DNA from: Tubulanus polymorphus
Taxonomy: Eukaryota; Nemertea; Palaeonemertea; Tubulaniformes; Tubulanidae
Length of the DNA stretch: 64,000 bases
Reading direction: 5' to 3'
NCBI RefSeq assembly: GCF_964204645.1
Contig: NC_134029.1
Location: 19,362,450 to 19,426,449 of the forward strand
The translations under genes were made by a program, and so were the position numbers. This document shows positions 38,001 to 49,522 of the stretch, piece after piece. The notes below the pieces were generated by a model. The model saw only the letters and a program-made list of their open reading frames with translations, was not told the DNA's origin and did no database searches. Numbering within the stretch: the stretch's first letter is position 1; the number at the start of each line of letters is the position of its first letter.

Positions 38001-41000
38001 AAGGAGTTGGGCCTATTTATAAAAACTAGAGCAGATTTGATGTAGAGCGTTGTCAAGGAATCAAGAAGTACCGACAGTATGAACCCAGATTTTGATGTTC
38101 ACAGCGATCTTACTTTTCTGAGCGGTAAGTCCTTGATAAACTCTATGACTGCTTCACGCGACAGCGCGATCTCGAACTGGCCATTCGGTTTGTTTCTATC
38201 CGAACAAACTTTCGCCAGCATCATATTCGGTGCAATGCCTGAAATGAAGCGTATAGCGGATATGCATATACTGTTACTGGTACGTGATAACAGTATTTAC
38301 AGTAGACCCGAATATCCTTTCAAGCCAAATTATCACAATCAAACAAAAATCTTCGAATCATGGAGACAGTTCGGACTCATGGCAGTGTATATATAGCATG
38401 TAGATGAGACCAAACCCAAAATCATAAGAAATACACCTAATATATCTACTACAATCTATTACAAGGAGCCAATCGGTTTATATAGTTCCGTTGTGTGATT
38501 TGAAGAAATAGAAGCTGCATACCACAAACGAACAGACGGATGACGACGGCTCACCCCCTAACCCATTAGCTTTGCTGACCTGTGGTCCCAGCGGAGCTAA
38601 AAATTCAGATGATCTTTTAGGTAGAATGCTCGTGCTCATCTTCAGAGTATTCATTTTTATGATCAGTCACTGAATATACGTCTTGGAGACAACAATTTTT
38701 GTCACGAATTAGGTTACATAGATACTTCAGGATATTTTATAACCGACCACCCCAATAATTATTTTGAAGATGGGCAGAAGCTTCAGCTTAATGATAATAA
38801 CAACACTGTGCCAATGAAATCTATTTCATTATCTAAGATAAATTGTTAAAGCATTAGAATGCGATGAACAAATTACCTGCGCTTGCTGTTAGTTTGGTCT
38901 TCTGTTGGATTTTAAATCTCATTTCTCTCACTGCTTCAGCGACGGACGTACCGAAAACGATTACATTTTCACTCAAATTCTTATTGCACTTTGTGCAAAC
39001 ATGAGTTGACCGATCACCCGTCGCGCCGCGCCGGTCGAGATCGTAGGAATCGCCCGCCATTTCATTTCCGTTCGCGTCGAGAAGCAGCTGATTCCCGGTC
39101 GATGTTGTTCCGCAAACGCATCGATCCTCTACATCGGAATTCCGAACGAACGTTCGCCGCTCGAGCGGATAGTTTTTTCTCGCCGACACGTGCTTCGTTA
39201 AATCCAAATACGCTTCGTCTAAACTCATCGGACAAAAATGTTCGTCGTATTCCGCGAGTACCGAACGTATTTCTTTACTGACCGACGTGTATTTCTCGAA
39301 GTCCGGCGGCACGATTACCAACTCAGGACAAAGTTTTCGAGCGATAAATCCGGGCATGGCCGCGCGAACTCCGTATCTTCTCGCGATATAATTCGACGTT
39401 GACTGGAAAAAAGATTTTTGAGAATGATTAATCATCTTTAATACCGGTACTACTAGATAACTTAAGATACTAAATTTCAATAAAAAATCTTATCAAATCT
39501 AATATAATAGGTAATCAATCTAAAGTTGATATGCACAACTTTTTTCATTTTTCTGAACAACACTATCAAATTTTCAAATCAAATCAAGCTCCGTAGTGTT
39601 TGTCAAACAGACCCCACAAGAATCCGGATCAAATTGATACACTTTGTAGGATATCTGAAGTTAAGAAGTTATGAGGCATTGCTAGCCATGGTCAATGAAA
39701 GCATCACATGAATTAGGGTCCCTTGCTCGCTGAACCAACTATCGAACCATGATTTTTGAGATGGCTACAACAATATTACACAGCTGAAGAGCTGGTCTCC
39801 TATAGGCCTAGATAGGCATGATTCTTCACTCTTCCTCATCTCTTCTTTCTTTCGCGTAAAACTTACCAACATGGAGTTTCCACCGACTGCCATCGGCTTG
39901 TCGCGCAGCGTTTCGTCGTCCCTCATTTCTACCGCCGCGTAGAATGCGTCCATATCGACGTGCACGATTATCCGATTCAATTCGCGTTCGCATTCTAGCG
40001 ATTCGATCATTTGTTCGACCTAGGTATGAAAAACAAAAGAGTATTCGTCAGCCTACTACAATTTAGTTCAGTAATAACGACTGTAAATACAGTATACATG
40101 TTACTTTCTTCTTTCTCTTAGCTTAACAAGGTTTATTAGTACTACATTCAGATTACATAAACCAAGGGCGGAGCCAGGATTTTTGTAAGGTGGGTGACCA
40201 GGGTACTGAAGGGCACAAAAGTAGTCGCGAAGGGCATTAAAGTAATCATGCATGAAGGGTACCCCAACATGACGAGTGCAACAGGCGCAAAGCCATCAAA
40301 GGGGGTCTGTTCAAAATTTTGAAATTTTGGTGTTCTCTTATTGACAGCTGCCATGATTTACATTTTTCTTGATGAAATTTAAAAAAAATGTTTTCCTAAA
40401 TTTTTTTAGGTCACCTAAAAAAATTTAGGGGGGGCTAGTCCTTTGGATTCAGTTCCACAGTTTCGAGTTAAGATTTGAGTTAACTAATTGAAAATGAACT
40501 TACTCAGAGTTAAACCTAACTCACAACTGTGGAACTGGGTCCTGGTCCATTTTTTCAATCAATAAGTCTTTAAAATTGTGAGCACTAAATAGTTAGCAGT
40601 CTCAAATAAGTTTACTGTTTTCTTAGTGTTTTAATCTAATTTAGATATCTAACAAATACCATGATTTTAGTTGAAGCTATCTGCTGCGGTGACACTTGTT
40701 CCAGAATTTGCTGTTGTTTTCGAATGCGTTCTCTAATTTCGTCTTCTTTCTTCAGTTCTTTTTCATAGAATTTCGAGCCTGAAATTGATCAGAAAATGAT
40801 AAAATAAATCATTTTCTTTAACATTTCAAACAAATATCCATCAAGTGTCGAGATCAATTCAAACAATTCATCATCGGTCTCGCCCAAATATACCTTTCGA
40901 AGCGTCAAAAATTATCTGATTAATTCTGGCTTTATCGAGTGACTGCATTCCAGCCTTGTTATCATTTAACGTCAAGCCCATCAGAGGCTTCTCTCCAATT

Positions 41001-41020
41001 GCTGAAGTTGAAGATGCCAT
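35028..41020 (-). CDS. POLK: DNA polymerase kappa (Y family)
   Basis: Translesion polymerase that bypasses minor-groove N2-dG adducts. Coding exons: 41020-40894, 40778-40660, 40019-39867, 39402-38877, 38238-38114, 37641-37475, 37351-37222, 37096-36925, 36745-35701, 35133-35028; phases agree, 889 aa (human 870). The N-clasp motif [19 protein letters not shown] is in exon 1. Catalytic acids are in [18 protein letters not shown] (Asp104) and SLDEAYL (Asp195, Glu196). [22 protein letters not shown] and LGLGSTRVE mark palm, thumb and little-finger boundaries. Two UBZ4 ubiquitin-binding fingers lie at about 695-717 (CPVC...HLDAC) and 810-833 (CPIC...HVDGC). The C-terminus TTTIDSFFR resembles the PCNA-binding tail. 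The open frame runs upstream of 41020 without another ATG, and the start falls 26 bp from the edge of the segmental duplication. Confidence 0.95.
40446..40541. mobile_element. MITE, second copy of the GACCCAGTTCCACAGTT family
   Basis: The ends match those of the element at 32855 (left 15 of 17, right 17 of 17 bases), and the interior shares GAGTTAAGATTTGAGTTAAC-like sequence. It lies in POLK intron 2. Confidence 0.75.
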
Positions 41021-41066
41021 ATTTCTTTCTTTTTGATAACTGCCCAAATAATTGTCACTGCCCAAC

Positions 41067-42398
41067 CTACGTGCCTGGCTGGTCTCTAGAGGCTCGGCTC
41101 TGGTCTTGCCCAGTTACACTTACAGCGTTGTTAATTTCAAGAACTCTCTGAAAGATATTTAGATATTTAAAAGAAAATACTTCAATTTGTTCATTTGTCA
41201 TAAATTTTGGTGTGGACAGACAACAAGGGGTTTCACCCAGTCCTGAGAGTGGCCGGTTCGGGGCGCCCCGTATACTAAAGAGCTTGCGTCGATAGCGATA
41301 ATAATAATATATAGGCCTACCAACTGACAGTCTAAGGTTCTCGGCGAACAAGAGGTCCAATAAGGCAATATAATGAATGGTATCCCATGACCATGTAACA
41401 TGACAATTTTTTTGCCTTACACGTCTCTAACAATTAACTAACCACAGCCCCGCCCCGTGTTGGATTTAGATTATGCATTTCGTTGACGGCATTGATCAGT
41501 AGTGGCACCACATAAAACCGGCATATTTCCCTGCCCTGCACCAAACAAAATGCGTAACGTTGTTATCATGGTCGTGCAATAAGTAACCAGTATAGGCCGA
41601 TTTGGTTAAACCTACCCAGTGAGATTCATTTAGGATGTCACCTCGTAATTCCCGGGATTAACAGAATTCTGAGAGTTTTATTTTGGCAATTAGTTCGATT
41701 AGTTAAAATCCCCGACTTTGCAGCGGCGTACTCGCTTCCCTGTGCACGCATCACTCGCTTCCCTGTGTATGCATCCCTCGCTTCCTTGTGAATGCATATA
41801 TCGCTTCTCGGAGCCCGCCTCTCACTTCCCGCACTACATGCAAAATTGGTTCCTTCCTGAATTTCAAGGTTCTTTCTATTACGAACTCCATCGATTGTAG
41901 TTGTGTCAGCAAAAGAACTTGACTGTGGTCCTTCTTTATGTTAAAACTAGAAAATCCCCAAATTTCAGAGTCCTTTTGGAACATCGTGCGCATCCCGTCA
42001 ACAATGCAATAATCAAATTTGGCTCCGCGTCCGTTGAAAATGCTATTGTCCTCGTGAACAAAATTATAGTAGTTGAAAATTCGTCGAAGGCTGATAGATT
42101 CATGTTGTGGCTGTCTTCGGCTGCGACGAATGGACTAATTTTGAGGAATATCTAAGGAAATCTACACTTTTACTTTTGATCATGAAAAAAACGGACAGAA
42201 ATCCTTTCACATTTGCAAGAAATCCATGAAATTTCATGCTTTCGGTACTATTTCCAAGCGTTATTCAAAGAAAATAGAGGATGATAGAGTAAAAGTGCTT
42301 GAGAAAATCAAGATAATTTTGATGATTTACATATAACCGCGAAGTTGAGACTAACTTGAGAGTTGGCACCGAGGATAGCTGCGCTGTATTATATTAAG
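41067..42398. other. Duplicated spacer upstream of the GPCR cassette
   Basis: No gene is supported. Open frames here are kept in both duplicates only because the DNA is nearly identical; a 6-bp difference near 41302 is in frame but sits in a simple ATA run. A block at 41841-41935 (TTCCTTCCT then CTCCATCGATTGTAGTT) resembles 45941-46041, downstream of the GPCR, so it is an older internal repeat. Confidence 0.5.
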
Positions 42399-43316
42399 TG
42401 TCCAGTCATGAGAAACACATTGTGCTCTGGTCTTTCAAATAGTTCAATTTGAATTGAACCAGTTCAGAGGATTAATTCTTAGCATACGTTGAATTCACTA
42501 TACACGCGCATATGCGTATGTTCGGTCCTCGCGCGCGGTTAGGTGAGTTGAATTTAGAAATGTTTTTTTCCCAGAAAGCTACATCATTCAAAGAATTAGT
42601 CGAGTAAATTTAGTTCCACAATTTTAAGAACTGGTTCGCGAGGTTGCCGGTTCATTTCGGGAGTGATCTCACCCGGGCAACTGACCTATAAATATCGATT
42701 CTTCTAGTCGAAATCAAAATTTATACTGTACCAAATCGTTGATTTTTTTCAGATCGGTCATTCCTCACTTTTTCATCATCGGGATCTGATTGCTGCTCGT
42801 ACCGCCAGGCCGACTTAGCCAACTCTTGTGATCGAATTAATCCATGATGCTCCACACAGAAATTGGTGGTGAGTACTTTTCTTGTAACAGAAAATAATGT
42901 ACATGTACATGTGTTAAGTTAACAGTTCTAATAGCGATCGTTGCGGTTCTTTTAGATAAACTCTGTCCAGCAGGACCTGATTGCTTTCAATACATGTTGA
43001 CTTGGCCAACAAACGCATTGTGTGGACCTGATTGCTGCTACTGCATGCTGCGAACTAAAACTAACCTGGCCCAATAAATGACTCCTTTGATCTGAGTACT
43101 GTAGTCTGGACGTTACATCTCCCGAGGAAAATCTCACTAATCGAAATAATCCAAGAAGATGCACTTATAAATCAGTGAGTACATATCTTTCGGTTGTCGG
43201 GTTTAAGCTTATTCAAACAGATGGCCGACCCTCGTTACAGCAAACTCAGATACTGCAGACCCCTAACACTCTTAACTCGAATTAATTTGTGACCAGTGAT
43301 TTGTGTTTGATTTTAG
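42399..43316 (+). promoter_or_regulatory. Promoter/leader cassette A, upstream of GPCR
   Basis: It begins TGTCCAGTCATGAGAAAC. It contains TATAAATA (42687-42694) and then two exon-like blocks with good splice sites: 42753-42868 (acceptor TTTTTTTCAG, donor GTGAGT) and 42956-43174 (acceptor CTTTTAG, donor GTGAGT). A third acceptor (ATTTTAG) is at 43316. The blocks have many stops and so would be untranslated. This reads as a TATA promoter with a spliced 5' leader for the GPCR at 43767. Similar sequence occurs four more times in the window. Confidence 0.55.
42687..42694 (+). promoter_or_regulatory. TATA box in cassette A
   Basis: TATAAATA, preserved at the equivalent site of the two other plus-oriented cassettes and degraded in the two minus-oriented ones. 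Confidence 0.5.
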
Positions 43317-43766
43317 CTACCAAGTCAAATTATATCGACATCTCATTTTACGTTATATACATGTATTAATATTATATAATGCCTTCAATACTGTATTTGA
43401 TTATTCTTTGCTTGAATGACTCCGGGCAGTGTGTAAGTCGTTCCTAGTTCAACCAGTTCGCATCATCAATTCGAGATAAAACCCGGACGACCAGTACTGT
43501 CGATTCGATGACAAATTGTACAGTTTAGCACTCTGAAATATACAACAAACAGTATCGTGAAATGCCATGCGTTTTGTTTTCGTTGTCTGGCTGCTAATAT
43601 CGTCTTGGTGCTTTCTGACCGTAACAATATACATATGTAAGTTCATAGAACCTATATGGTAAGTTATAGATGATTGTTCTAACAATGATTTCATAGTCGA
43701 TTTGCAACCAAGCATGTGGTGAATTTATCCTGGATTTATCGATTCAACTATAATTCAACCGTAGAC

Positions 43767-44819
43767 ATGGTCGTGGTGGTGACGATAATAACAGCTAATA
43801 GCTCGCATCAGTGTCCGCTGCAGCCGTTCGCTCCGATCATTATAACATCCGTGGCAATTTTACCGACAGGAATTTTAGGTGTAATACTGGATGTGATCAC
43901 TGTATTTGTCTATCGTCGCATTGCCAGAGCCCAATCGAACAAAGGCTTTCACTCATCCACTTGGCTCATGCAGCTGTGGGCTGGTTTTGACGCAGTGGCG
44001 CTTTCTACCAGTTATCTGGCTTTCTCACTCCGATACACGGCCGCGCTAGTTACTTATGGCGAACTTGCATTTCACATTCATAAAGGCAATATTTTTCCAC
44101 ATTTCTACTTATCCGCTTCAGCTGGGGTAGGTATGGTGCTCAAGACTACAGAACCATGGATGATCGCGATGCTTACAATTGATAGATTTTTGCACGTTTA
44201 CGATCCGTTCAGAGCCCCACAGTGGACCAGCGAATTCAACTTGTCTTTAAGTTTTGGTTTCATATTATTTTGTTCCGCATTTCAGAGAGTTTTACTATTG
44301 ATGCCTTTTCCTGCATTTAAGCCAATGGACAGTATTGACTTGGTCCCAGTCAGTTGCCCTTACGGATTACCCGGTTATAAAACATTCTTTAGGAGGAATA
44401 ACGTGGAGAAATTTCTATCGAGATTTCGTATAGGTATATACGGTGTATTAATACCCATATCGATCATATCAATGTTCAGTATTGGTATTCTGATTGTAGT
44501 TTCTAAAAGCGCCCTTTCGATTAAACGAAATGTTAGTATTCCTAAATTTCACAATGCCCGAGCAACCGCCGTCGTACTTTCAATTGTGTTTAGCTACCTG
44601 TTACTCAAGGGACCTGCTGCTATGATACATGTCTTTAAGGGTGTCACACCACAGGGTAAAGCCTTTAAAGCCCTATACAAGCGACCGTGGCTTTACGCAT
44701 TTACACGGAACATCGGTTCCTTTACCGGTATCGTCAATTTCATAGTCTTTTCATTTATTAACCCTACATTCAAAAATGAACTCCGGCACATGTTGTACCG
44801 TAACAAGAGGAAAAAATGA
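43767..44819 (+). CDS. Rhodopsin-class GPCR, copy 1
   Basis: An intronless 350-aa seven-helix receptor, probably for a peptide. Start taken at ATG 43767; the frame is open farther 5' but has no other ATG, so an upstream coding exon is possible. Helices are at roughly 24-48, 62-90, 118-145, 159-183, 220-246, 264-290 and 308-332. The end of helix 3 reads TIDRFLHVYDPFRAPQW, a DRY variant with DRF. Helix 7 ends IVNFIVFSFINPTFK, where the usual NPxxY is absent and an NP lies farther on. An N-terminal NSS sequon fits an extracellular N-terminus; the tail ends RNKRKK. A leader cassette lies upstream and a duplicate at 60828 differs at five residues. Subfamily cannot be assigned by eye. Confidence 0.8.
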   Translation: MVVVVTIITANSSHQCPLQPFAPIIITSVAILPTGILGVILDVITVFVYRRIARAQSNKGFHSSTWLMQLWAGFDAVALSTSYLAFSLRYTAALVTYGELAFHIHKGNIFPHFYLSASAGVGMVLKTTEPWMIAMLTIDRFLHVYDPFRAPQWTSEFNLSLSFGFILFCSAFQRVLLLMPFPAFKPMDSIDLVPVSCPYGLPGYKTFFRRNNVEKFLSRFRIGIYGVLIPISIISMFSIGILIVVSKSALSIKRNVSIPKFHNARATAVVLSIVFSYLLLKGPAAMIHVFKGVTPQGKAFKALYKRPWLYAFTRNIGSFTGIVNFIVFSFINPTFKNELRHMLYRNKRKK

Positions 44820-46888
44820 GATAGAAAAATTCAGGGGTTCCTATTTTTCATTGTGAAGAGCTTTCGGATGGGACTAAAAATAGACTCATGTTGTAATTGC
44901 AATTTTGCATTTCTCAATGATAAATGTATTGTTGCTTTTCATTTCGTTCAACAATGAATTACCTATTATATAATAAACAACTATTGTTTATCAATAAGTA
45001 TACAGTATTATTGTCTTAAAGTTCATGAACAGGATTTTGAAATTTACTGTATACCTAACAAGCTCCACGCCCTTGTTAGTTGTCTGTATCCCGGTGGCTG
45101 GTTGCAGGTTTCACCGTCACATATTATCACAAACCACACATACATGTATGGTGTAAGCCCATACGATCATAAAGCATACATCGCCAACGATGCAGACGCT
45201 CCGTAACACGGGTAGTCCTCCGTCACGGACCACCGAGCGAATCTTATACTGTAGTCAGCAACCTGTCTGATGGCGACCTTCATTTGGGGGCATGCTTGGA
45301 TCCCAAATGGTAAAACTCCCCCCGCCCACCAAAAAGACCACATTTCTAATAGCTACAATAATACTGAATCAGAATATATATAGTTTTCCTATGTTTATGA
45401 TTATACACAGCAATAAAGTTGAAAACCGGATAATTATGACCAAAATTAAATCAGTGAAATCTAAGAATTTCTTAATTTATTATTACACGTGGATAGGGAT
45501 TTATAATGTATATATAATGTCCCAGTAGTGTATCTAATTAAAACCTGTTTAAAATCGAGGTAAGGCTTTTAACGATTTCAGTTGTGGTTAGATTTTTAAA
45601 TTGATAGTTCACTGTATAATTGTGACAGCGGTTATTATTGATTTGTCACCAACGGGATCTTTGAATTCCGCTTGAGTGATAGAATGTTTAACAAATCGTC
45701 CAAGAAATAACGAGTCGCAACACACAGAGTTCCTGCCTTCAGAATTACTTTTATTACACGAACTGATCTCAACGATCTAGATGGTTACAGCGGTCTCCCT
45801 TAACCGTTCAAAACAACAAGTATATATAGTTCACTTCTTAATTATCTAATCAATAAACCCATTACCAAAACAGTAAAAATTGTCGTTAGCTCAACCTGCG
45901 TTGGACGAAAAACCATTCAATCTCACTTCAGGCAAGCTGCCCAGAAAATTAGTTCCTTCCTTGAGCGGTTCCAAAAGGTCTCCCTATCACGAATCAGCTC
46001 CATCGATTGTAGTTATCTTGACTGACTGCGGTCCTCCTAAAACCTCCAAATGAGTCACTTTCAGGAAAACCGCCGTCAGTTTGTCCAAAATCACTGATAT
46101 ATTGCTCTGTGGGGATTTTTTTTATTATGAAAATAAAGACATAGGCCTAGCTGGAAAAGCTTTTATTGTGAAATTTCTAAGTGGACCCTGAGCCATTCCA
46201 CCTGATATACGGGTTCCGGAACAACGGCTAAGATACTAGACCAAGCCGCGGCTGTTTGTCAAGGGCCGAAACGTTATGGATTCATTTTTATCAAATGACA
46301 TTCGAATGTGGGACTTTTTCATTTAAAATGTGAATTGCATAATTTTCAAAGCGCATCACCACCGCCAAAAATTCGACTAAAACCCCATTTTTCAATCCAC
46401 GCCATATCTACGTGGCTTCGTGCTGTTTCATTAAATGGGAAATCCGACATTTCTGACATTCCCCGCGGAAATCTACGAACATTTACAGAAAAATATTTCA
46501 ATTAAAATAACCATGTTCAATGGGAATTCCGGAATACTGTTTCCATTACTGTTTCATTATTCCATATAAAATTCATAAACCAGCACAAATTTTACACTGC
46601 TCAAGAATTATAAGTTCATGCCCGGATCCCGAACGCGATTTTATGTACCGCGTATTGCTGAACTTTCAAGCGTTTTAATAAATGCAGCTCATACGGCGGT
46701 TTTTAGCACAATGCAAAATTTGTTCATTCAAATTTTGCCACACGATTTAGAGTTCCCGGTACCTGTATATTGTAAGACAAAAAACGTGATATGTGAAATA
46801 CCTTCCCAAGTGTTGAGTATTCAATTTGTGCGTTTATCAGGCTGGAATGATTGTTTGGCAATAGTAAGCAGATTGAAGCGCTAACTTT
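44820..46888. other. Spacer between convergent GPCR genes
   Basis: Includes the 3' end of the plus-strand GPCR gene (AATAAA-like sites near 44970). Around 45100-45200 lies a fragment with CACAAACCACACATACATG resembling repeats elsewhere. A GGAACAACGGCTAAGATACTAG motif near 46217 matches sequence near 5183. No gene is seen. Confidence 0.45.
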
Positions 46889-47866
46889 TCAAACGAGTTT
46901 CTTCAGGGTGTGGAGAAACTGTTTGTTAACTATACAATACAGAATGAAATTAACGCACGAATCTACGTCACCCGATATATGAGCTATATCAAACGCCACC
47001 TCCCAGATAACCGCATTCGGCAACGCGTAAGAGCGCACTTTCGAAAACGTTTCGGGCATTTCCAACAGAAGAAAAGTTATACTCATCGATATTACCATAC
47101 GAGTGGCTTTAGAATCGCCTTTCAACGTTTGTTGCGAGCCGGTGCCCCCTAATTTCTTTCGTTGTCTAAATTTTACGCATAATGTCGCGATAAGGGCCGT
47201 GTTTACGATGAGAATTATCGCGCTCGGAAATATCAATCTGAAAACGGGATCCAGGAGCTTGTTGCAAAGAAAATATATTTTCGGGTTCTTAGAAGCAATA
47301 CGGTATTGTTGGCCGTAACAGGGATTCGTATAATCTTCTATTTTAACGCTCAATGGAAAATATATAGACCACAAAAAGAACGACAACGTCGCCACGGTGA
47401 TGATACGGTTCATACGCTTTTTTGTCCACCATTGACTGGCTTTTAACGGGAACAGAACGGTCAGAAGTCGTTCTAACTGTATCAGAACTGTCAACCAGTT
47501 GCGTTGGTACATGAATCCGAACCGCAACACGCGCGCTCCGTAGGCGTACATTTTCGGGTAAATGTGGAATGGATCGATAAAAACGTTATCACCGTAATTT
47601 ACGTAAAACAACAAATATCTCAGAGTATCGGCCAGAAAGTGACTCAACAGTAAACTGATATCGGCAATCGCGAGGCATTTTAACAAGTGTATTGAAGGGT
47701 GTGACGATTTCAATCTGGTAAAAATAGCGATGATTAAAGAATTCATAACCAATCCGGTGAGCATAATTTGAGGAAGTACGAATACGTTGATGTAAAATCG
47801 ACCAGACCATTCGTCATACTGCTGGACGCAAGACTCTTCTCGGGTTAGGTTCCGTACTGCGACCAT
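46889..47866 (-). CDS. Rhodopsin-class GPCR, second receptor type
   Basis: An intronless 325-aa receptor opening with ATG at 47866, probably a peptide receptor. The N-terminal NLT sequon (residue 6) suits an extracellular start. Helix 1 is about 24-51 with Asn42 in GLVMNSLII; helix 2 has the classic LAIAD at 65-69; helix 3 ends LERLLTVLFPLKA (ERL in place of DRY). Helix 4 is about 154-172, helix 5 about 208-232, helix 6 about 254-272. Helix 7 ends CVNFILYCIVNKQF, the slot of NPxxY filled by VNFILY. It shares little with the plus-strand GPCR beyond the fold, so it is a different subfamily. The genes point at each other. A second copy begins at the right edge of the window. Confidence 0.85.
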   Translation of the reverse strand: MVAVRNLTREESCVQQYDEWSGRFYINVFVLPQIMLTGLVMNSLIIAIFTRLKSSHPSIHLLKCLAIADISLLLSHFLADTLRYLLFYVNYGDNVFIDPFHIYPKMYAYGARVLRFGFMYQRNWLTVLIQLERLLTVLFPLKASQWWTKKRMNRIITVATLSFFLWSIYFPLSVKIEDYTNPCYGQQYRIASKNPKIYFLCNKLLDPVFRLIFPSAIILIVNTALIATLCVKFRQRKKLGGTGSQQTLKGDSKATRMVISMSITFLLLEMPETFSKVRSYALPNAVIWEVAFDIAHISGDVDSCVNFILYCIVNKQFLHTLKKLV

Positions 47867-49064
47867 CTCGACTGTTTGTTGTTACCACGATAACGTCAGG
47901 ATTTCCACGCTATTTGCGCAGCATTTATTCCCGCATTATTGGCCACACCGGGTGCATTCTTTCTAGTCTAACGGGCGTCGGCTGCCTGGACTCTCATAGT
48001 GGCTGCGATCATCCGAGATCGCGTCGAAAATATTCCGCCGCACGTAAAAACAATCTCGACAATTCAGGCTCAACTTTCGTTAGATTGACGTTTAAAAAGA
48101 CCCGTTCAATAACGGTTAATTTCAGGCAGTTCTTTGCCGAAAGATCGACGAAAACGCTCGCGATTTATAAATGATACACCGAGAATGAGAGAATATTTTT
48201 CTTGCTCACAATCTTCGAACTGGCAGCCTTTCAAAGACTTACTTGTTCAACGGGCTCAATTTTCCTCCATTAGAAGATCGATGAAGTTGCAATTTGATGA
48301 TAGAACGATTGCATCCATTATCAGAACGGGTTACCTCGATCGATCGATGTGTGTTGCGTAAAAACTTAAAACTGCGATATCAACAGTTGAATAAGTGTAT
48401 TCCTAGCCTTGTCATTTATTCGTGATGTACAAAGTTACTAACTGGTTATGTTTTGTTATTGGGCAACATTCCGCCTAGTAATTTTTTAAACTCTAAGCAA
48501 GTTGCTGTGATGGGAATTCTACGAGTTTGTTGGTATGGCTTATGATTCTTTAATTGAATCAGAACCCATTCTTTCGCTCATTATCTTGAATAGTCAGCAC
48601 GCGTCTCGCTAAGGTGTAATCAGTTCAAACGCACGTCTGTAACAGCTGCTTTACCAAATACATTTCACGATAAAAAAAATTGTAAAAAAGTTTCTCGGCA
48701 GAAAGATGCCTAAGATAAAGTCAGCCCCGATAACGCCCACATCGGCGCAGAACGATTTTGGCGGTATAGAGAGTACGGCGGTATATCGGGGTGTTTTACT
48801 ATGTATTTGTATAGAGATGTATGTACATTGAGAAAATCTTACGGTAGGCGGGGGGGGGGGGTGGCTGTGTATGGGAGGGCGGTATATAGGGGGTTGATCG
48901 TATATACTAACCTGCCGAGTTCTGGGTGTTAAATATTTGGGTGGGACTACAGGTAGTCATCGGATTCCGAGATGATTCAACTTGACAGGATTCTAAATTG
49001 ATATTAGTTAAGAATATGCTTAAAGGTTAGAAACAAAATGTACAGGGTCAGTCTGGTATATGTA
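47867..49064. other. Upstream region of the minus-strand GPCR
   Basis: It should hold the promoter of the receptor at 46889-47866. A G-run lies near 48850. Plus-strand open frames around 48134-48361 have no recognisable content. Confidence 0.4.
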
Positions 49065-49354
49065 TTCTAGCTAAAGGCGAGATGTCCTGTCCAATGAACC
49101 GCCGCATTCAAACCAGTTCATATCGTGTCCAGTCATGAGAAACACATTGCGCGCTGGTCTTTTAAATAGTTCGATTTGAATTGAACCAGTTCAGAGGATT
49201 AATTCTTAGCATACGTTGAATTCACTATACTGCGCATATGCGTTTGTTCAGTCCTGGCGCGCGGTTAGGTGAGTTGAATTTAGAATTTTTTTTTTCAGAT
49301 AGCTACATTATTTAAAGAATTAGTTGAGACATTTAGGTCCACAATATCAAGACT

Positions 49355-49414
49355 ATGACGAGAGAAATCCCACAATAACAATGGGCTTTGTTATTGTGGG
49401 ATTTCTCTCGTCAT
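49355..49414. repeat. Perfect 27-bp palindrome
   Basis: ATGACGAGAGAAATCCCACA and seven further bases (49355-49381) are inverted without mismatch at 49388-49414 around a six-base loop. Copies A and D of the cassette lack it, so it inserted into cassette B. Its arms match the foldback at 12734-12840. Confidence 0.9.
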
Positions 49415-49514
49415 CTTCATACACGGATATTGTGTATCTTCACGTCTAATCAAGAACTATGGTTGGCGAAGTTGCCGGTTCATTCCGGGTGTGATCTCAC
49501 ACGCACAACTGACC

Positions 49515-49522
49515 TATAAATA
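49515..49522 (+). promoter_or_regulatory. TATA box in cassette B
   Basis: TATAAATA at the same place as in cassettes A and D. Confidence 0.4.

Larger units (their letters stand above)
41046..46941 (+). repeat. Segmental duplication, copy 1
   Basis: From AAATAATTGTCACTGCCC at 41046 the sequence runs parallel to 58,048 onward, with near-identity and small indels (offset 17,002 at the start, 17,061 at the GPCR, 17,059 near the end). It carries a leader cassette, one plus-strand GPCR and the 3' end of a minus-strand GPCR. The true right end is not visible, because the window ends inside copy 2. Confidence 0.95.

Noticed and set aside
38079-38396. 105-codon plus-strand frame
   Set aside because: Antisense shadow of the POLK exon at 38114-38238.
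40140-40440. Possible repeat with GGGCGGAGCCAGGATTTT in a POLK intron
   Set aside because: The motif is suggestive of a dispersed element, but no ends or second copy in the window could be defined.
41021-41065. N-terminal extension of POLK from a TTG
   Set aside because: Not an ATG and it crosses the duplication edge; the POLK-like sequence is reached from the ATG at 41020.
41067-41360. Minus-strand frame kept in both duplicates
   Set aside because: No ATG near its start and retention is explained by the near-identity of the duplicates.
43716-43766. Upstream extension of the GPCR frame starting at GTG
   Set aside because: A GTG start is not expected in an animal nuclear gene; the first ATG is at 43767.
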